A DNA stretch of 64,000 nucleotides from Euleptes europaea (GCF_029931775.1 NC_079323.1:33436882-33500881); one strand, 5' to 3'. Positions 1 through 10,572 are shown, counted from the first letter of the stretch. Translations and numbers: made by a program. The notes: generated by a model from the letters alone, not told the origin.

Positions 1-114
1 GAGAAACAAGAAACAAGCCTGGTTTGGCATAGTTTTGCTTAGCCATAGCTCAGTGCAACAGCTGAATGCACCCACTATTTCCCCACATTCCACACCCCAA
101 TGACTAGAATCATA

Positions 115-274
115 GGGCGAAAAAGCATGGTCGCTTTATCCTTCTTTATTCCGTTTCAGCCAGGATTCAGTGAGGATCGAACGCACATTCAGCGAAATGC
201 ATGCGTTCGATCCTGGCTGAATCCTGGCTGAAACAGGGAATAAAGGAGGATAAAGCAACGGTGCGTTTTCGTCC
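115..274. mobile_element. Harbinger-like foldback MITE, copy 1
   Basis: A 160-bp near-palindrome with ends GGGCGAAAA...TTTTCGTCC. The long terminal inverted repeats share the segments TTATCCT, TTATTCC and GTTTCAGCCAGGAT. Flanks are ATA/ATG, an imperfect 3-bp duplication. The same ends recur at 30521 and 34211. Three-bp duplications and GGGC-type ends suggest PIF/Harbinger, but no transposase is present to prove it. Open reading frames here are by-products of the palindrome. Confidence 0.75.
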
Positions 275-530
275 ATGATGTTCAGAGACCGAGGCCTGTA
301 CAAATAATGCTGAGCACAAAAGTGAAATTGCCCTGTCACCTTTTAGGAAAGGCTGAGACTTGAACACTGGCTTTGAATTAATATTGAACAGACTTTGGGG
401 TAGTGGTTTTAGTTTTTCATGAGGATATAATTTGGCTACATTCCCATTCTCTGTATAACAACAAAAGAAAAATAACTTTCTACCAAATTAGCAACTTAAA
501 GGCTTCAAATATTGCTTTTACAATATTAGA
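275..530. other. unassigned flank
   Basis: AT-rich sequence with no gene or repeat that I recognise. Confidence 0.5.
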
Positions 531-632
531 AGTGCAGTCCTAAGCAGAATTATACCCTTCTAAGCCCATTGATTTCAATGCAATCCTAAAATAAGTTCAG
601 AAGGGTGCGACTCTGTTTAGGATTGTACTGTA
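531..632. repeat. short foldback MITE (GTGCAATCCT type)
   Basis: About 100 bp beginning AGTGCAGTCCTAAGCAG and ending TTTAGGATTGTACTGT. The two halves are imperfect inverted repeats around CCCATTGATTTCAATG. Related copies lie near 10008, 33604, 44998, 46896 and 60848. It is a small non-autonomous DNA-transposon-like element of unknown superfamily, typical of lizard DNA. Confidence 0.6.
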
Positions 633-1249
633 AATTACTTAGGCATATATTGATCATCCAGTTATAGGAAAGAAAATGACAATGGCAGGAGTGAATTTTA
701 AAGATATACATTTTAAGGGTGGGAATTTATTGATTCAATCCTGCTTCCCAGCATTTCTGTTTTCAAGAAATCTTTTAGTATTTTGACCCTGGTTAAAAGT
801 TTCAGTATTAAGATTTTGTTACAGCCCACTAACAACAACTAAAGGCTATATTCAAAAAACCACAAGTGGAGATCTACTGGTGGGACAAATATTTATCACC
901 TTCTCTCTTAGCTTCTGCAACTCACCCCAAAAATTCTTCCTGAGGGTTAGTAGATCCTTGGAATAATGTGAAAACTATTAATCCTTCCTTGGCCAAGTAA
1001 AAGCATCTTTCACTGGCAGAAGAAAATTTTGGGGCTAAACAATGCATATATAATTGTAATGAAAATGGTTCACAACCTTCCTTTCCATGCCAGAGAGTAA
1101 GTCTATGGGGAAAGTCACTGTCTTCCCTTCCTATAATACAGAGAGGGAACCAAGACTAAGAGATAGTATGTAAACACAGTGGCAAGCTGGAGGAATTCTT
1201 GGACATGTGCACTCTCTCATATAAATTTAATGAAAGGCTTCCACATTTG
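633..1249. other. unassigned flank
   Basis: No gene, RNA or repeat recognised; AT-rich, with ordinary scattered short runs. Confidence 0.5.
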
Positions 1250-1402
1250 AGCCAAACCATAATTTGTCCTTTTGTCTGAACCACAAACTACAGCTTGCTC
1301 TTTTCCCTACAAACCAGGATTCCAAACCTGAATTAAACCAAAGTATACTGGTTTGTAGGGAAGAGAGCAACCCATATTTTGTGGTTTGGGCATTATAAGG
1401 AA
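1250..1402. repeat. foldback element (CCCTACAAACCAG hairpin)
   Basis: Arms at about 1294-1318 and 1346-1370 are inverted copies containing CCCTACAAACCAG and CTGGTTTGTAGGG. Outer pieces containing AAACCATAATTTGT and TTTTGTGGTTTGGG continue the symmetry loosely. It looks like a degenerate non-autonomous DNA transposon; the ends are not sharply defined. Confidence 0.5.
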
Positions 1403-1576
1403 AAAGGGAGAAGGGATTTGAGAGCATGATATCCCCCAGGGTTGTTCATGCTGCTGCTACGTGAGAAGCTTGGCTCCTACAGAAGATGGCTTGGTCTTCC
1501 AAATGAAGATTTCTCACTTAGTGGAAGACAATCCTTGTTATGAAATAGAGTATAAACACAGCAAGCTGCCATATAC

Positions 1577-1745
1577 CATTTAGCTTAGCCTTGCTTGCTG
1601 TGACAATGGCTCTCCAGGGCCTCAGGCAAAGGACTGTCTTTCGCAACACTCACTACCTGAGATTCTTCAACTGGAGATGTCAGAGATTGAACCTAGAACT
1701 TTTTGCAAGCAAAGTGTGTATTCTGACACTGAGTCACGGGCCCTG
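1577..1745 (-). mobile_element. tRNA-derived SINE (AGGTTCAATC type), old copy
   Basis: Read on the minus strand, this copy has a B-box-like AGGTTCAATCTCTG, then CATCTCCAGTTGAA, GAAAGACAGTCC and CTGAGGCCCTGGAGAGCC. These match the better-preserved copy at 57985-58178. The element is diverged and 3'-truncated. Confidence 0.6.
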
Positions 1746-2654
1746 CCATAAGCACATTTAGTTATGTACTTTATTCATATTTACCACTGCTTAATGGCAT
1801 GTTTGAAATATTTTTAGTATTCCTCAGTTAAAGATATTTGTATCCTCAAATACACATAAAAGTTTACAGTCACAACATGTTTTATTCACAGACAGATCAA
1901 AAGCCTTTACTGATTTATTCTTCATCTGTATTGTTTGAAAGAAGGATATTCATAACGCCAAAGATGGATTTTTATAGTTGAACCATCTGTATTGTAAAAC
2001 ACTGACATTTTAAGAATGTCATGGGAGAAAAATATAAATTTTAACACGGAGCAGGATACTCATGGAGTAGGGCTTTCCTCTCTTCACCCTCATGCTGCAG
2101 CCTAGTATACCTCTGACAAATTCTCCTCCTGGGAGGTAAGAGTCTAGGGACCATTAGAAACAGTGGGGGAGCAAAGTAGGATATAGGAGGAGGAACGAGC
2201 AAACATTGTGCCCCTTTCCCACCCTGTTATGCTGGCATAAGTGTAGAACAGCACCTCTGGATCCAAACCTTGGGAATCTTTTGGCTCCTCAATGATGTAC
2301 GTATCTACAATTCACAGATTAAATCAAAGCATACACAATAAATCTGAGGATACAGCAAGTAACTGAGGCTATACTTCAGGGGACTGATAAAGTGAACTTC
2401 TGCCCAAATCACCCTGATAGCCTTTCAAGTGCCACAGGTAATTTCTTTTGCTGCAATTGACATGGCTTCTACAGTGGAATTTATCATCCTTGAAAATATT
2501 GTGGCCCTGAGACTTGGAGGAAAAACTAATGCAGAATGAAGATTTTTGCTGATCAAGTGTGTTATTCCAATCCTTTTGCCAAAACAACCACATACCGCAA
2601 ATGTTAATTGTCTTTCAGCTGAACAGAGTCCAGTTTTCTCACCCTTCTACCCAT
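1746..2654. other. unassigned flank
   Basis: No recognisable gene or repeat. Short open frames here lack codon bias or known motifs. Confidence 0.45.
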
Positions 2655-2757
2655 CTTGTGAGCTGCCTGGAGGCATCTGGCTGGCCACTGCTGGCAACAG
2701 AATGCAGAACTAGATAGCCCTTGTTCTGATGCAGCTGAGCAATTCCATTTACTATCA
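2655..2757 (+). mobile_element. CR1/L2-like LINE 3' end fragment
   Basis: Contains GGAGGCATCTGGCTGGCCACTG, AACAGAATGCAGAACTAGAT and CTTGTTCTGATGCAGCTGAG in the order of the squamate LINE 3'UTR seen better at 31195-31543. It is short and diverged, lacking the terminal TTATGTTCT motif. Confidence 0.55.
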
Positions 2758-3296
2758 CACTTTTTACAGATGAATCATATTATGTCATCCAGATTTCTTT
2801 GAAACCACAGCCAGACAGCAAGTAAGGATGAATGCTTTGAGAAACAGATTGAAGCTGGGCTTCCCGTCACTTTTAATTGTGGTAATATTTCTCATGAATG
2901 GAGAGTCCCCCTCCCCCCGTATATTTTTCCACTGAGTTGTTTCACATTAAATGCTGGAAATCCAGAACACTGAAAACTTTATAAGCACATGCATGCATTC
3001 TCTTGACCAGAGATGCCATTGCAGGTACTTTAATTTAGAAACTGGTGAGAATATATACTTTAATTATTTTTCCATTCTGAGTTCACAACTGTTTCACATA
3101 TAGTATTGCACAATAAAACAGACAGTGATTATACTAAAGGGGTATAATATTTAACAGAGCAAGATTTTGTTACTGGTAAATGCAATTCCTTTTATATGAG
3201 TATACCTGTAACTGACATTTGGCTGTATGCTTCTTCCAGGCAGCTAACAGTAGCACTTTTGTGAGCCCTCCTCAACAACCCCCCAGGAAGTAGACT
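2758..3296. other. unassigned flank
   Basis: AT-rich, no gene or repeat recognised. Confidence 0.45.
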
Positions 3297-3589
3297 AAAG
3301 GTAATGTCCCCTGTGCAAACACTGGTCATTCATGACCCATGGGGTGACATCACATCCCGACGTTTACTAAGCAGACTTTGTTTACAGGGCGGTTTGCCAG
3401 TGCCTTCCCCAGTCATCTTCCCTTTACCCCCAGCAAGCTGGGTACTCATTTTACCGACCTCGGAAGGATGGAAGGCTGAGTCAACCTTGAGCCAGCTACC
3501 TGAAACCAACTTCTGCCGGGATCGAACTCAGGTCGTGAGCAGAGCTTGGACTGCAGTACTGCAGCTTACCACTCTGCGCCACGGGGCTC
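3297..3589 (-). mobile_element. tRNA-derived SINE (GTGGCGCAGAGTGGTAAG type)
   Basis: The minus strand begins GAGCCCCGTGGCGCAGAGTG, an A-box-like start, followed by a B box (GAGTTCGATCCCGG). The body contains GGTTTCAGGTAGCTGGCTCA, CCTTCCATCCTTCCGAGG and CCCAGCTTGCTGGGGG. A second copy in the same orientation is at 47826-48120. This is a mobile pol III retroposon and not a tRNA gene; the reading frame across it is incidental. Confidence 0.8.
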
Positions 3590-4138
3590 ACTGCTTTTTA
3601 TTGAGGATCAGAATATAAACCAGAAATAGAAATCCTGATTGTTCTGGAAGTTAGGGAGAAGACAGAGGACTCTACCCGACCATACTATTCTCTCCCCAAA
3701 AGAAACCGCAGCAGCTGATCAGTTACAATGAATCTAGGACAATTATTTCCCTTCCGCATTCAACAGTGTTCCCGTAGAACCTAATGGCACACGAGAGAGT
3801 ATTATCTAAAGGCTCCAGAGTGAGCTCATCAGTATTGCATCAGAACATTCCAACAAGCACTTTGTAACATAAAAGTAGCGACATCTTGAACTACTCATTT
3901 TGGTACAGTGTTTTTGAAGTACAGCAAATCCCTCTGAAGGTATGAACAATGAACATGTCTTGTGGAGCGCATGGATTATGGAGCAGATGTGAAGTGCTTG
4001 ATCTTTATTACCATCAATTATATTTAAGACATTAAAAGGGAGACTGGGCAGGCAATGTGATTACTGTTCACATTTAGTTTTCTTATCCAAATTGGGTATA
4101 GTCGATGTATGAACATGGGATGTGGAATAGTATAGTAT
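3590..4138. other. unassigned flank
   Basis: Nothing recognised between the SINE at 3297 and the 5S-derived SINE at 4139. Confidence 0.45.
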
Positions 4139-4304
4139 AGCCCGATCGCATCAGATCTCGGAAGCTAAGCCGAGTCAGTACTTGGAAGGGAGACCTCCAT
4201 GGAAGACTCTGCAGAGGAAGGCAGTTTCAAACTACCTTTGCTTAATCACTTGCCTTGAAAAGCCCACCAGAGGTTGCTATAAGTTGGCTGTGACTTGATG
4301 GCAC

Positions 4305-4306
<2 letters not shown>
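4139..4306 (+). mobile_element. 5S-rRNA-derived SINE with Bov-B-like tail, copy 1
   Basis: The head contains CAGATCTCGGAAGCTAAGC, AGTACTTGGA and GGGAGACC, the internal promoter region of eukaryotic 5S rRNA. Unrelated body sequence follows, then the tail GTTGGCTGTGACTTGATGGC that resembles Bov-B LINE 3' ends. It runs directly into a (CA)n tail. This is the SINE3/5S-Sauria style of element, not a functional 5S gene. Confidence 0.8.

Positions 4307-4365
<59 letters not shown>
4307..4365. repeat. (CA)n microsatellite
   Basis: About 29 CA units forming the 3' tail of the 5S-derived SINE. A Penelope-like insertion sits just beyond it. Confidence 0.95.
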
Positions 4366-4367
<2 letters not shown>

Positions 4368-4376
4368 AACATAGTG

Positions 4377-4635
4377 AACAGAGAAATAAAAGAAATAAGT
4401 TCAGTAACCACTTGCAATGGTTTTTCAAGGAAGAGTATAAGTTCAGTAGCCATTCAAAGAAGAGTGTAAGTTCAGTAGCTACTGAACTTATACTCATATT
4501 TGAAAAGCCACTGCAAAACTAACAGGTTCCCCTGAAGAAGCCTCTTGGGCAAAACACATAAGGAATTTTATCTGAGTAATAAAATAAATGTGTAGCTATT
4601 TTGCACCATTGGCCTTGGCCTTATTTTATATCTCC
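4377..4635 (+). mobile_element. Penelope-like element 3' end with inverted 5' part, TSD 11 bp
   Basis: Enclosed by the perfect 11-bp repeat TGAACATAGTG (4366-4376 and 4636-4646). The right part runs from the 18-bp palindrome GTTCAGTAGCTACTGAAC outward through CTGAAGAAGCCTCTTGGGC to an A/T-rich 3' end. The left part is an inverted copy of the sequence just right of the centre (GAGTATAAGTTCAG, TTTTCAA, TGCAATGG), with an extra tandem unit of ~33 bp. This head-to-head layout recurs in the window. Assignment to the Penelope group rests on the layout and the CTGAAGA...hairpin core, as no protein segment remains. Confidence 0.6.
4532..4555 (+). ncRNA. hammerhead-like core in PLE 3' end (degenerate)
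   Basis: CTGAAGA, one extra base, GCC...GGC hairpin, then AAAAC where a hammerhead needs GAAA. It follows the same pattern as 8155, 50930 and 53199 but has a changed base in the GAAA box, so it is probably inactive. Confidence 0.35.
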
Positions 4636-4646
4636 TGAACATAGTG

Positions 4647-5358
4647 CACACCAGCCTACTTTTCACAAACGGCAGATATGAGTTAATGGAGCGACGAACC
4701 AGATGCTTAGCACTGAGAGGGCTAGGGACAATTTTAGATGACAGCATTTAATGCACCAGTTCATTAGGGATGTGAGCCTTCCTAGGCAAACATGGAGTTC
4801 TTCCACATACAAGGGCATTTCAATACATTTCAGCTGAGAAAGGAGTTGTCCATGTAAATCCCTTTTGTGTGTGCAGAACTTTCCCCTCCAGAAATAAACA
4901 GGATAGGTAACTGGACAAAGGGTTACATGTACATATTAGAAGAATGCACGCAACTGCTGGATCAAAGCAAGTGCCTTCTGAAAATGCTTGCACATGCCTT
5001 TCCCCTTACATTACTACTTCAATTATCTCATCTCTGGATTTGTTCTTTCTGCTCATGCATCGCTGAGAGAGTAGCTACTCCATCTTCAAGATACTCTGTG
5101 CAAGCCTGCACAGAGTATCAGCACCAATTCTAAAGCACATTACTAGGAGTTGCAGTTAAGTCTGACATATAACCTAGAGATTAGTAACCAGGGCCCAAAT
5201 CTCAAAGCACACCGTGCTTCATAGCTCGGCTTCAGAGAGAAAGTGAGGTTCTGTGTACTTGTCCGGCCTGTGCTATTAGTACTTCTAAAACAAATATGAA
5301 GATACAGTTAGGGTATTACTTCATGCTGGTTAAGGCTTCTCACGTGCACACATGTGAG
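4647..5358. other. unassigned flank
   Basis: No gene or recognised repeat. An open frame at 4867-5133 has no homology that I can name. Confidence 0.45.
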
Positions 5359-5668
5359 TAGAAGAAGAAGAGTTGGTTTTTATATGCTGACTTTCTCTGC
5401 CACTTAAGGGATAATCAAACCGGCTTACAATCACCTTCCCTTCCTCTCCCCACAACAGACACCCTGTGAGGTAGGTGAGGTTGAGAGAGAATGACTTGCC
5501 CAAGGTCACCCAGCTGGCTTTGTGTGTAGGAGTGGGGAAACCAACCCAGTTCACCAGATTAGCCTCCGCTGCTCATGTGGAGGAGTGGGGAATCAAACCT
5601 GGTTCTCCAGATCAGACTCCACTACTGCAAACTACCGTTCTTAACCACTACACCACGCTGGCTCTCAC
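5359..5668 (-). mobile_element. CORE-SINE (GTGTAGTGGTTAAGA type), full copy 1
   Basis: The minus strand reads an A box (GTGGTGTAGTGGTTAAGAAC), a B box (AGGTTTGATTCCCC), a MIR-like core (AGCTGGGTGACCTTGGGCAA), ACCTACCTCACAGGGTGTC and a 3' end of GCATATAAAAACCAACTCTTC with a TTC-rich tail. This is the commonest SINE in the window, with full copies near 25930, 27171, 29071, 31848 and 39016 and fragments at 35785 and 41779. Confidence 0.88.
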
Positions 5669-6174
5669 TAGGGTTGCCAGGTCCCTTTTTGCAACCGGCG
5701 GGAGGTTTTTGGGATGGAGCCTGAGGAGGGCGGGGTTTGAGGAGGGGAGGATCTTCAATGCCATAGAGTAAAATGGCCAAAGCAGCCATTTTCTCCAGGT
5801 GAACTGATGTCTATCAGCTGGAGATCAGTTATAATAGGAGATCTCCAGCTAGCACCTGGTAGTTGGAGATAATAAACAGCACCACGGCTCTCTTAGTGAT
5901 ATGAACAAAAATATTATTAATACAATTTTGAAGATTAATTTAAAATAAATTTATATTCAAATGCAGAAAAACAATATCATACACTTTTGTAATACACAAA
6001 GAATAACAACTCAATCAAAGACCATTGAGCAGAGTCCAAACATAAATAGGTTATTTTCACCAAAAAGATAGGCGCAAAAGTTTTTTCAACATCGAATAAG
6101 TCCCAAAACTTAGAAGTCAGTCATGGAAGATCCAGGAAATATTGAAGAACAAAACGCCACATCCGGAGTTTGTG

Positions 6175-6200
6175 TACGTTTCGCAGGTATGCTTCATCAG
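6175..6200 (-). ncRNA. hammerhead-like core, PLE-1 left arm
   Basis: The minus strand reads CTGATGA, one extra A, a GC...GC mini-hairpin, GAAACGT and then A. The palindromic ACGT could form stem III between two copies, as in dimeric hammerheads. Stem I pairing is weak. PLEs are known to carry hammerhead ribozymes in their terminal regions; activity here is not shown. Confidence 0.4.
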
Positions 6201-6482
6201 TTGTATATTTTAAAAGCACTTTTCCTTAAATATAGAAATCTCAACGTTGTAACCGGGTACAAAGACCTCTGCAAAAAATATTATCATCAGGAAAACAGTA
6301 TTTACATAAGGAGCTCAACATAATTTCTGTAACAAGGAACAAAGACAAGTTCTAACTCACCAATATTTTGACCAGCGACCCACACGGGTATCAAACGTCT
6401 CTCTGGAGGCTGGTAACACAAAGATTCAACTTCCTCATTTTTACACGTGTTCTGACCTAATCAGCTGAAACCAATCACACAT

Positions 6483-7334
6483 TTACAAAAAGCTGGAAAG
6501 ATCGAACTCATTGTTCAATCCTAAAGGGGAGAGTGTCTTAAAGAGATAGATGTATTTTAATTCTTTCTGATGTAATATTTTCATAATATTCTCCTGGTGG
6601 AAACGTTTCGCTCGATACTGCCATAATGCAAAAAAGCAAATATCGTTTTCAGAGTGGCCAAATTTAAGAAAATGTTCCGTGAGCGGGGCTTCCATTACTT
6701 TAGAGCGGATCCTCGTTCGGTGCTCATTAATGCGAATTTTTAATTGGCGTGTCGTGGAACCCACGCATAATTTTGAACACGGACAAAGGACCGCGTAGAC
6801 CACGTTTTTTGATAAACAATTCGTAAAATTTTGAAGAGTAAACTTAAAGTTGTGTTGTGAAGAACTTATTTCCTTGATGGGTAGGCTTAAGGGACACAAC
6901 GCGCATGCGCCACATCTAAAATGGCCCTTAATGTTAACTCTTGATTTGTCCACTAGTCTATCTGTTCTCACCAAATGGTTCCGTAAAGACTTAGTTTTCC
7001 TTAAGCCAAAAGTTGGCAACTCTGTACAGCCCGGAATTCCATCCAAGATGTGCCAATGGCGGCGAATAATCCGTTGGATTTCAGGTGTGAGATGGGTAAA
7101 TTGTAAAGATGCAAAGATGCCAGTAGATCGCTTATCCACCTTGACAGGTGGGTGGAGTAACAAATCTCTTTTTTGTTGACGTACTTTGCACATAGCCATA
7201 GATATAATGGCTTCATCATAACCCCTCATTTTGAAATTAGCAGATAAATCCTGTGCTGCTGTCAAAAAATCATGTGTATTGGTCGCATTCCTTTTCAGCC
7301 TCAAGAATTGGCTATAGGGTAGACTACGCCGCAA
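6483..7334 (-). pseudogene. PLE-1 ORF fragment, left arm: RT C-terminal side plus GIY-YIG endonuclease
   Basis: An open frame of 283 codons, the C-terminal part of a Penelope-like polyprotein. Residues ~1-20 (LPYSQFLRLKRN) fit the conserved P-YSQ-LR-RRN-like motif just after the PLE reverse transcriptase. A linker follows. The GIY-YIG-type endonuclease has NVVYAVLCPCSKLCVGSTTR (Y...C-C..VG.T.R), then INEHRTRIRSK, a conserved Glu in FHQENIM and a lysine-rich end. The first ATG is only the first Met after the truncated 5' side, not a real start. Catalytic RT motifs are absent, so it cannot move itself. Confidence 0.8.
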
Positions 7335-7449
7335 ATGCAGCGGATGACTCGACGTGAAATGGAGACCTGCTCCAACATCGCCTGTGCATCACAATGCCCC
7401 GTAAATTTCAAGCTGGGGGCCAATCTTAATGGGATGGACCCCAGCTTGA

Positions 7450-7871
7450 AATTTACGGGGCATTGTGATGCACAGGCGATCGCCTTTTTAGATTTGACGG
7501 TCTTTAGGACCAGCACGGACACCATATCAGTTAAGCCATTCAGGAAGCCCACTGATGTTGGAGCAGGTCTCCATTTCACGTCGTGTCATCCGCTGCATTT
7601 GCGGCACCAATTAAAAATTTGCATTAATGAGCACCGAACGAGGATCCGCTCTAAAGTAATGGAAGCCCCGCTCACAGAACATTTTCTTAAATTTGGCCAC
7701 TCTGAAAACGATATTTGCTTTTTTGCATTATGGCAGTATCGAGCGAAATGTTTCCACCAGGAGAATATTATGAAAATATTACATCAGAAAGAATTAAAAT
7801 ACATCTATCTCTTTAAGACACTCTCCCCTTTAGGATTGAACAATGAGTTCGATCTTTCCAGCTTTTTGTAA
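7450..7871 (+). pseudogene. PLE-1 ORF fragment, right arm
   Basis: The open frame that continues to 7871 holds FLDLTVFRTS and KPFRKPTD (a PLE RT C-terminal motif, K-F-RKPTD), HFTSCHPLHLR, then jumps to the endonuclease tail (INEHRTRIRSK). It lacks the linker and first endonuclease motif present in the left arm. The upstream part of the frame, toward 7335, is antisense to the left arm. Confidence 0.75.
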
Positions 7872-8154
7872 ATGTGTGATTGGTTTCAGCTGATTAGGTC
7901 AGAACACGTGTAAAAATGAGGAAGTTGAATCTTTGTGTTACCAGCCTCCAGAGAGACGTTTGATACCCGTGTGGGTCGCTGGTCAAAATATTGGTGAGTT
8001 AGAACTTGTCTTTGTTCCTTGTTACAGAAATTATGTTGAGCTCCTTATGTAAATACTGTTTTCCTGATGATAATATTTTTTTGCAGAGGTCTTTGTACCC
8101 GGTTACAACGTTGAGATTTCTATATTTAAGGAAAAGTGCTTTTAAAATATACAA

Positions 8155-8180
8155 CTGATGAAGCATACCTGCGAAACGTA
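8155..8180 (+). ncRNA. hammerhead-like core, PLE-1 right arm
   Basis: The exact mirror of the motif at 6175-6200, lying in the 3'UTR ~285 bp after the endonuclease frame ends. The same caveat about weak stem I applies. Confidence 0.4.
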
Positions 8181-8548
8181 CACAAACTCCGGATGTGGCG
8201 TTTTGTTCTTCAATATTTCCTGGATCTTCCATGACTGACTTCTAAGTTTTGGGACTTATTCGATGTTGAAAAAACTTTTGCGCCTATCTTTTTGGTGAAA
8301 ATAACCTATTTATGTTTGGACTCTGCTCAATGGTCTTTGATTGAGTTGTTATTCTTTGTGTATTACAAAAGTGTATGATATTGTTTTTCTGCATTTGAAT
8401 ATAAATTTATTTTAAATTAATCTTCAAAATTGTATTAATAATATTTTTGTTCATATCACTAAGAGAGCCGTGGTGCTGTTTATTATCTCCAACTAAAGTT
8501 ATTCAGCATACGTATAAATTATTTAGCACCTGGTAGTTGGCAACCCTA

Positions 8549-9530
8549 CGCATGAACCTAACTGAGATGCAACCACTTGGCAAAAGGTAAGAGAAATTCT
8601 CCCCTCTTTCTCTCTCAAAGCTGTCTTTTTTCAGTCACTTTGATGGGGGGTGGATAGACATGATTTAAAAAAAAAATCAGCGGCCAAACCAATCTAGCAC
8701 AACAGTTTATAACAAATTTGCTATAGGGGGGTACAACAAACTGCTTTGATGAGAAAAGAAATAAGAAATGCAGTAAATTCGTGAAACTAAAAACCAAGAT
8801 GAACTAAGCTGGGACATTCCAAGTTAAAAATAACCACCTTGAAGCAGAGAGACAAGAGTTGTAATTTTATGCAGTATGGGATGACATCATGGCTCACACG
8901 GGGCCAGCTCAATAAATCAAGCCTTAACTAATTAGAGATTCTACTGTCAATCCACATTATTTCGACAAATCATTGGAACGGGACAAGTCATAATGCAAGC
9001 CAGATATGTTTATTAAGAAATGTCCTTTTCAAACTCTTTCAGCTTCACTGCTGCTTACGGAGAATTCACGTTCACAAAATTACAGACCCCCAGCTCTTGT
9101 TCGAGCCTGACATCACTGTCAAAGAATTCCTCAATTAACTCTGTCACTTCAAGCTTTCTCCCTCCAATGAGAAAACGAGCTGTCGGTTCCTTCCAGGGGG
9201 GGGGGGCAGTGGTTGCCATCCATGCCCTGCGTTCAGATATACCAGCTCTGCAATAGCCACACTCACTTGCTACACACTAGTCAACCGTCCTTACCATTTT
9301 GACAAGTTTTTCTTAGGAAAGCAGGAACAACAGAGAGAGCTGTCATTTCTTATTGAATACACTAAACAACAACCTTACAGTGCACACTTTCTACAAAACG
9401 GTTCTAGTATTTTCTGGCCCACCATGTCCCAGGCCACCCTATTATCATGTTCTGTAAGTGAAACAGAAGTGAAATGTTAATGGTTGCTTTAAATAGATAG
9501 AGTGGCCTTAAAATATATTATTAATTTACT
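8549..9530. other. unassigned flank
   Basis: No gene or repeat recognised apart from a short G run at about 9197. Confidence 0.45.
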
Positions 9531-9742
9531 CCATTTATACCCCATCATTCTCCCCCTGAGGGGACCAAAGCAGCTTGCATCGTTCTGCTTTCCTCCATTT
9601 TATCCTCACAACAACCCTGGGAGGTAGGTTAGGCAGTGTGTGTGACTGGCCCAAGGTCACACAGTGAGCTTCCATGACAGAGAGGGGATTCAAAACTTGG
9701 GTCTCTCAGGCCTTAGTCCAACACTACACCGCACAGGCTCTC
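9531..9742 (-). mobile_element. second CORE-SINE family (GGGGTATAAA tail), copy 1
   Basis: The minus strand reads GTGCGGTGTAGTGTTGGAC, a weak B box, GTGTGACCTTGGGCCAGTCA (MIR-like core), TGTTGTGAGGATAAAATGGAGG and a 3' end of GGGGTATAAATGGAG. It is a tRNA-derived SINE distinct in its 3' half from the family at 5359. A second copy is at 38341-38780. Confidence 0.78.
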
Positions 9743-10007
9743 CTTAGCTGGTGCCTTCCTAACATAGGTTAGTTAACATTTTCAAAACTTAGAATCATAG
9801 GTCAAGCATATAAAAATCATCTGTTTCTTTATTCAACACATTCAGCTTATGATAAAGACTCAACTCAACTGTCAAAGAACTATAATTGAATTTTGAATGC
9901 CTAAAGGGGACACTAAATATGTAATGCATTGCTCTTCGTTATACCACTTTCTGTTTGCGCATGAGCTCACAAGCTGTGGATATTCATGTAATGACTTGAC
10001 AACACCA
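9743..10007. other. unassigned flank
   Basis: No feature recognised. Confidence 0.4.
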
Positions 10008-10106
10008 CAATCCTAAACAGAGTAACATCCTTCTAGATTAATTGAAGTCAATTGGCTTCTAAATTCATTGAAGTCAATTGGCTTAGAGGTGTAACCCTCT
10101 TTAGGA
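10008..10106. repeat. short foldback MITE (GTGCAATCCT type)
   Basis: Begins CCACAATCCTAAACAGAG and ends GTAACCCTCTTTAGGA, with a duplicated internal TTGAAGTCAATTGGCTT unit. It is a relative of 531-632. Confidence 0.55.
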
Positions 10107-10572
10107 ACAGGTACAAACCCTTCAGAGTCAACCTACTATCTTAATATGGACTACATTTCCCAGGTAAGAAAGAAGGGTTGTACTACTTCCCAGAATCAAA
10201 GATATGAATCAGTACAGGATCAGTTTTCATTTAGTTGGTGGGAGCAAATTTGTTTGCTTAAAGGGGCAGTCAACAAATCAGGAATGACTCTCCCAAGCAA
10301 TTTCTGTGCTTGCAGAATTCAGGATTTTGGCAGTTCACACTTCTGCCAGGGAGCCAACCAAATAACAATCATTCATGCAACAACAGCCCAGAGGCTCAAG
10401 TGCATTTGAACATGGTCAAGAAACTTTTGAAAGTCTCACCATACCTGAAATAAATAGCTACCCTTTATGAGAAAACTGATGCTACTCTGCATTATTCCTT
10501 TAGGATCTTTTGCTTTTATCTTCCTACTATTTTAATCTAATTACTGACCCATCAGTGTCCAGTGGCCTAATA
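10107..10572. other. unassigned flank
   Basis: No gene or repeat recognised. Confidence 0.4.

Larger units (their letters stand above)
5867..8523. mobile_element. Penelope-like element, large head-to-head palindrome (PLE-1)
   Basis: Enclosed by a 17-bp duplication TAGCACCTGGTAGTTGG (5850-5866, 8524-8540). The left arm (5867-7418, minus-strand sense) and right arm (7439-8503, plus-strand sense) are inverted copies around a 20-bp loop at 7419-7438, with the 3' ends outward. Both arms carry the 3'UTR and the GIY-YIG-type endonuclease end; pieces of the reverse-transcriptase C-terminal side lie near the centre. Each arm lacks an internal segment that the other keeps, so they are not simple mirror images. 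PLEs copy by target-primed reverse transcription; complex inverted copies are known for them. It is truncated well before the catalytic RT core. Confidence 0.87.
5669..8548. mobile_element. hAT MITE (TAGGGTTGCCA ends), split by PLE insertion
   Basis: Left part 5669-5866 starts TAGGGTTGCCAGGTCC; right part 8541-8548 ends CAACCCTA. The ~2.66-kb Penelope-like insertion lies between them and duplicated 17 bp of the MITE. The body has the family hallmarks GGAGCCTGAGGAGGGCGGGG, AAATGGCC and GGAGATCTCCAGCT. The MITE therefore predates the Penelope-like insertion. No matching 8-bp flank duplication is visible for this copy. Confidence 0.8.

Noticed and set aside
4139-4210. Possible 5S rRNA gene
   Set aside because: Only the promoter-like part of 5S is kept; the rest is SINE body with a Bov-B-like tail. 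The same fusion recurs at 39388 and 54878.
5560-5668. Possible tRNA genes from A/B-box matches here and at the other SINE heads
   Set aside because: The boxes sit in repeated ~300-bp retroposons without a foldable tRNA cloverleaf or terminator.
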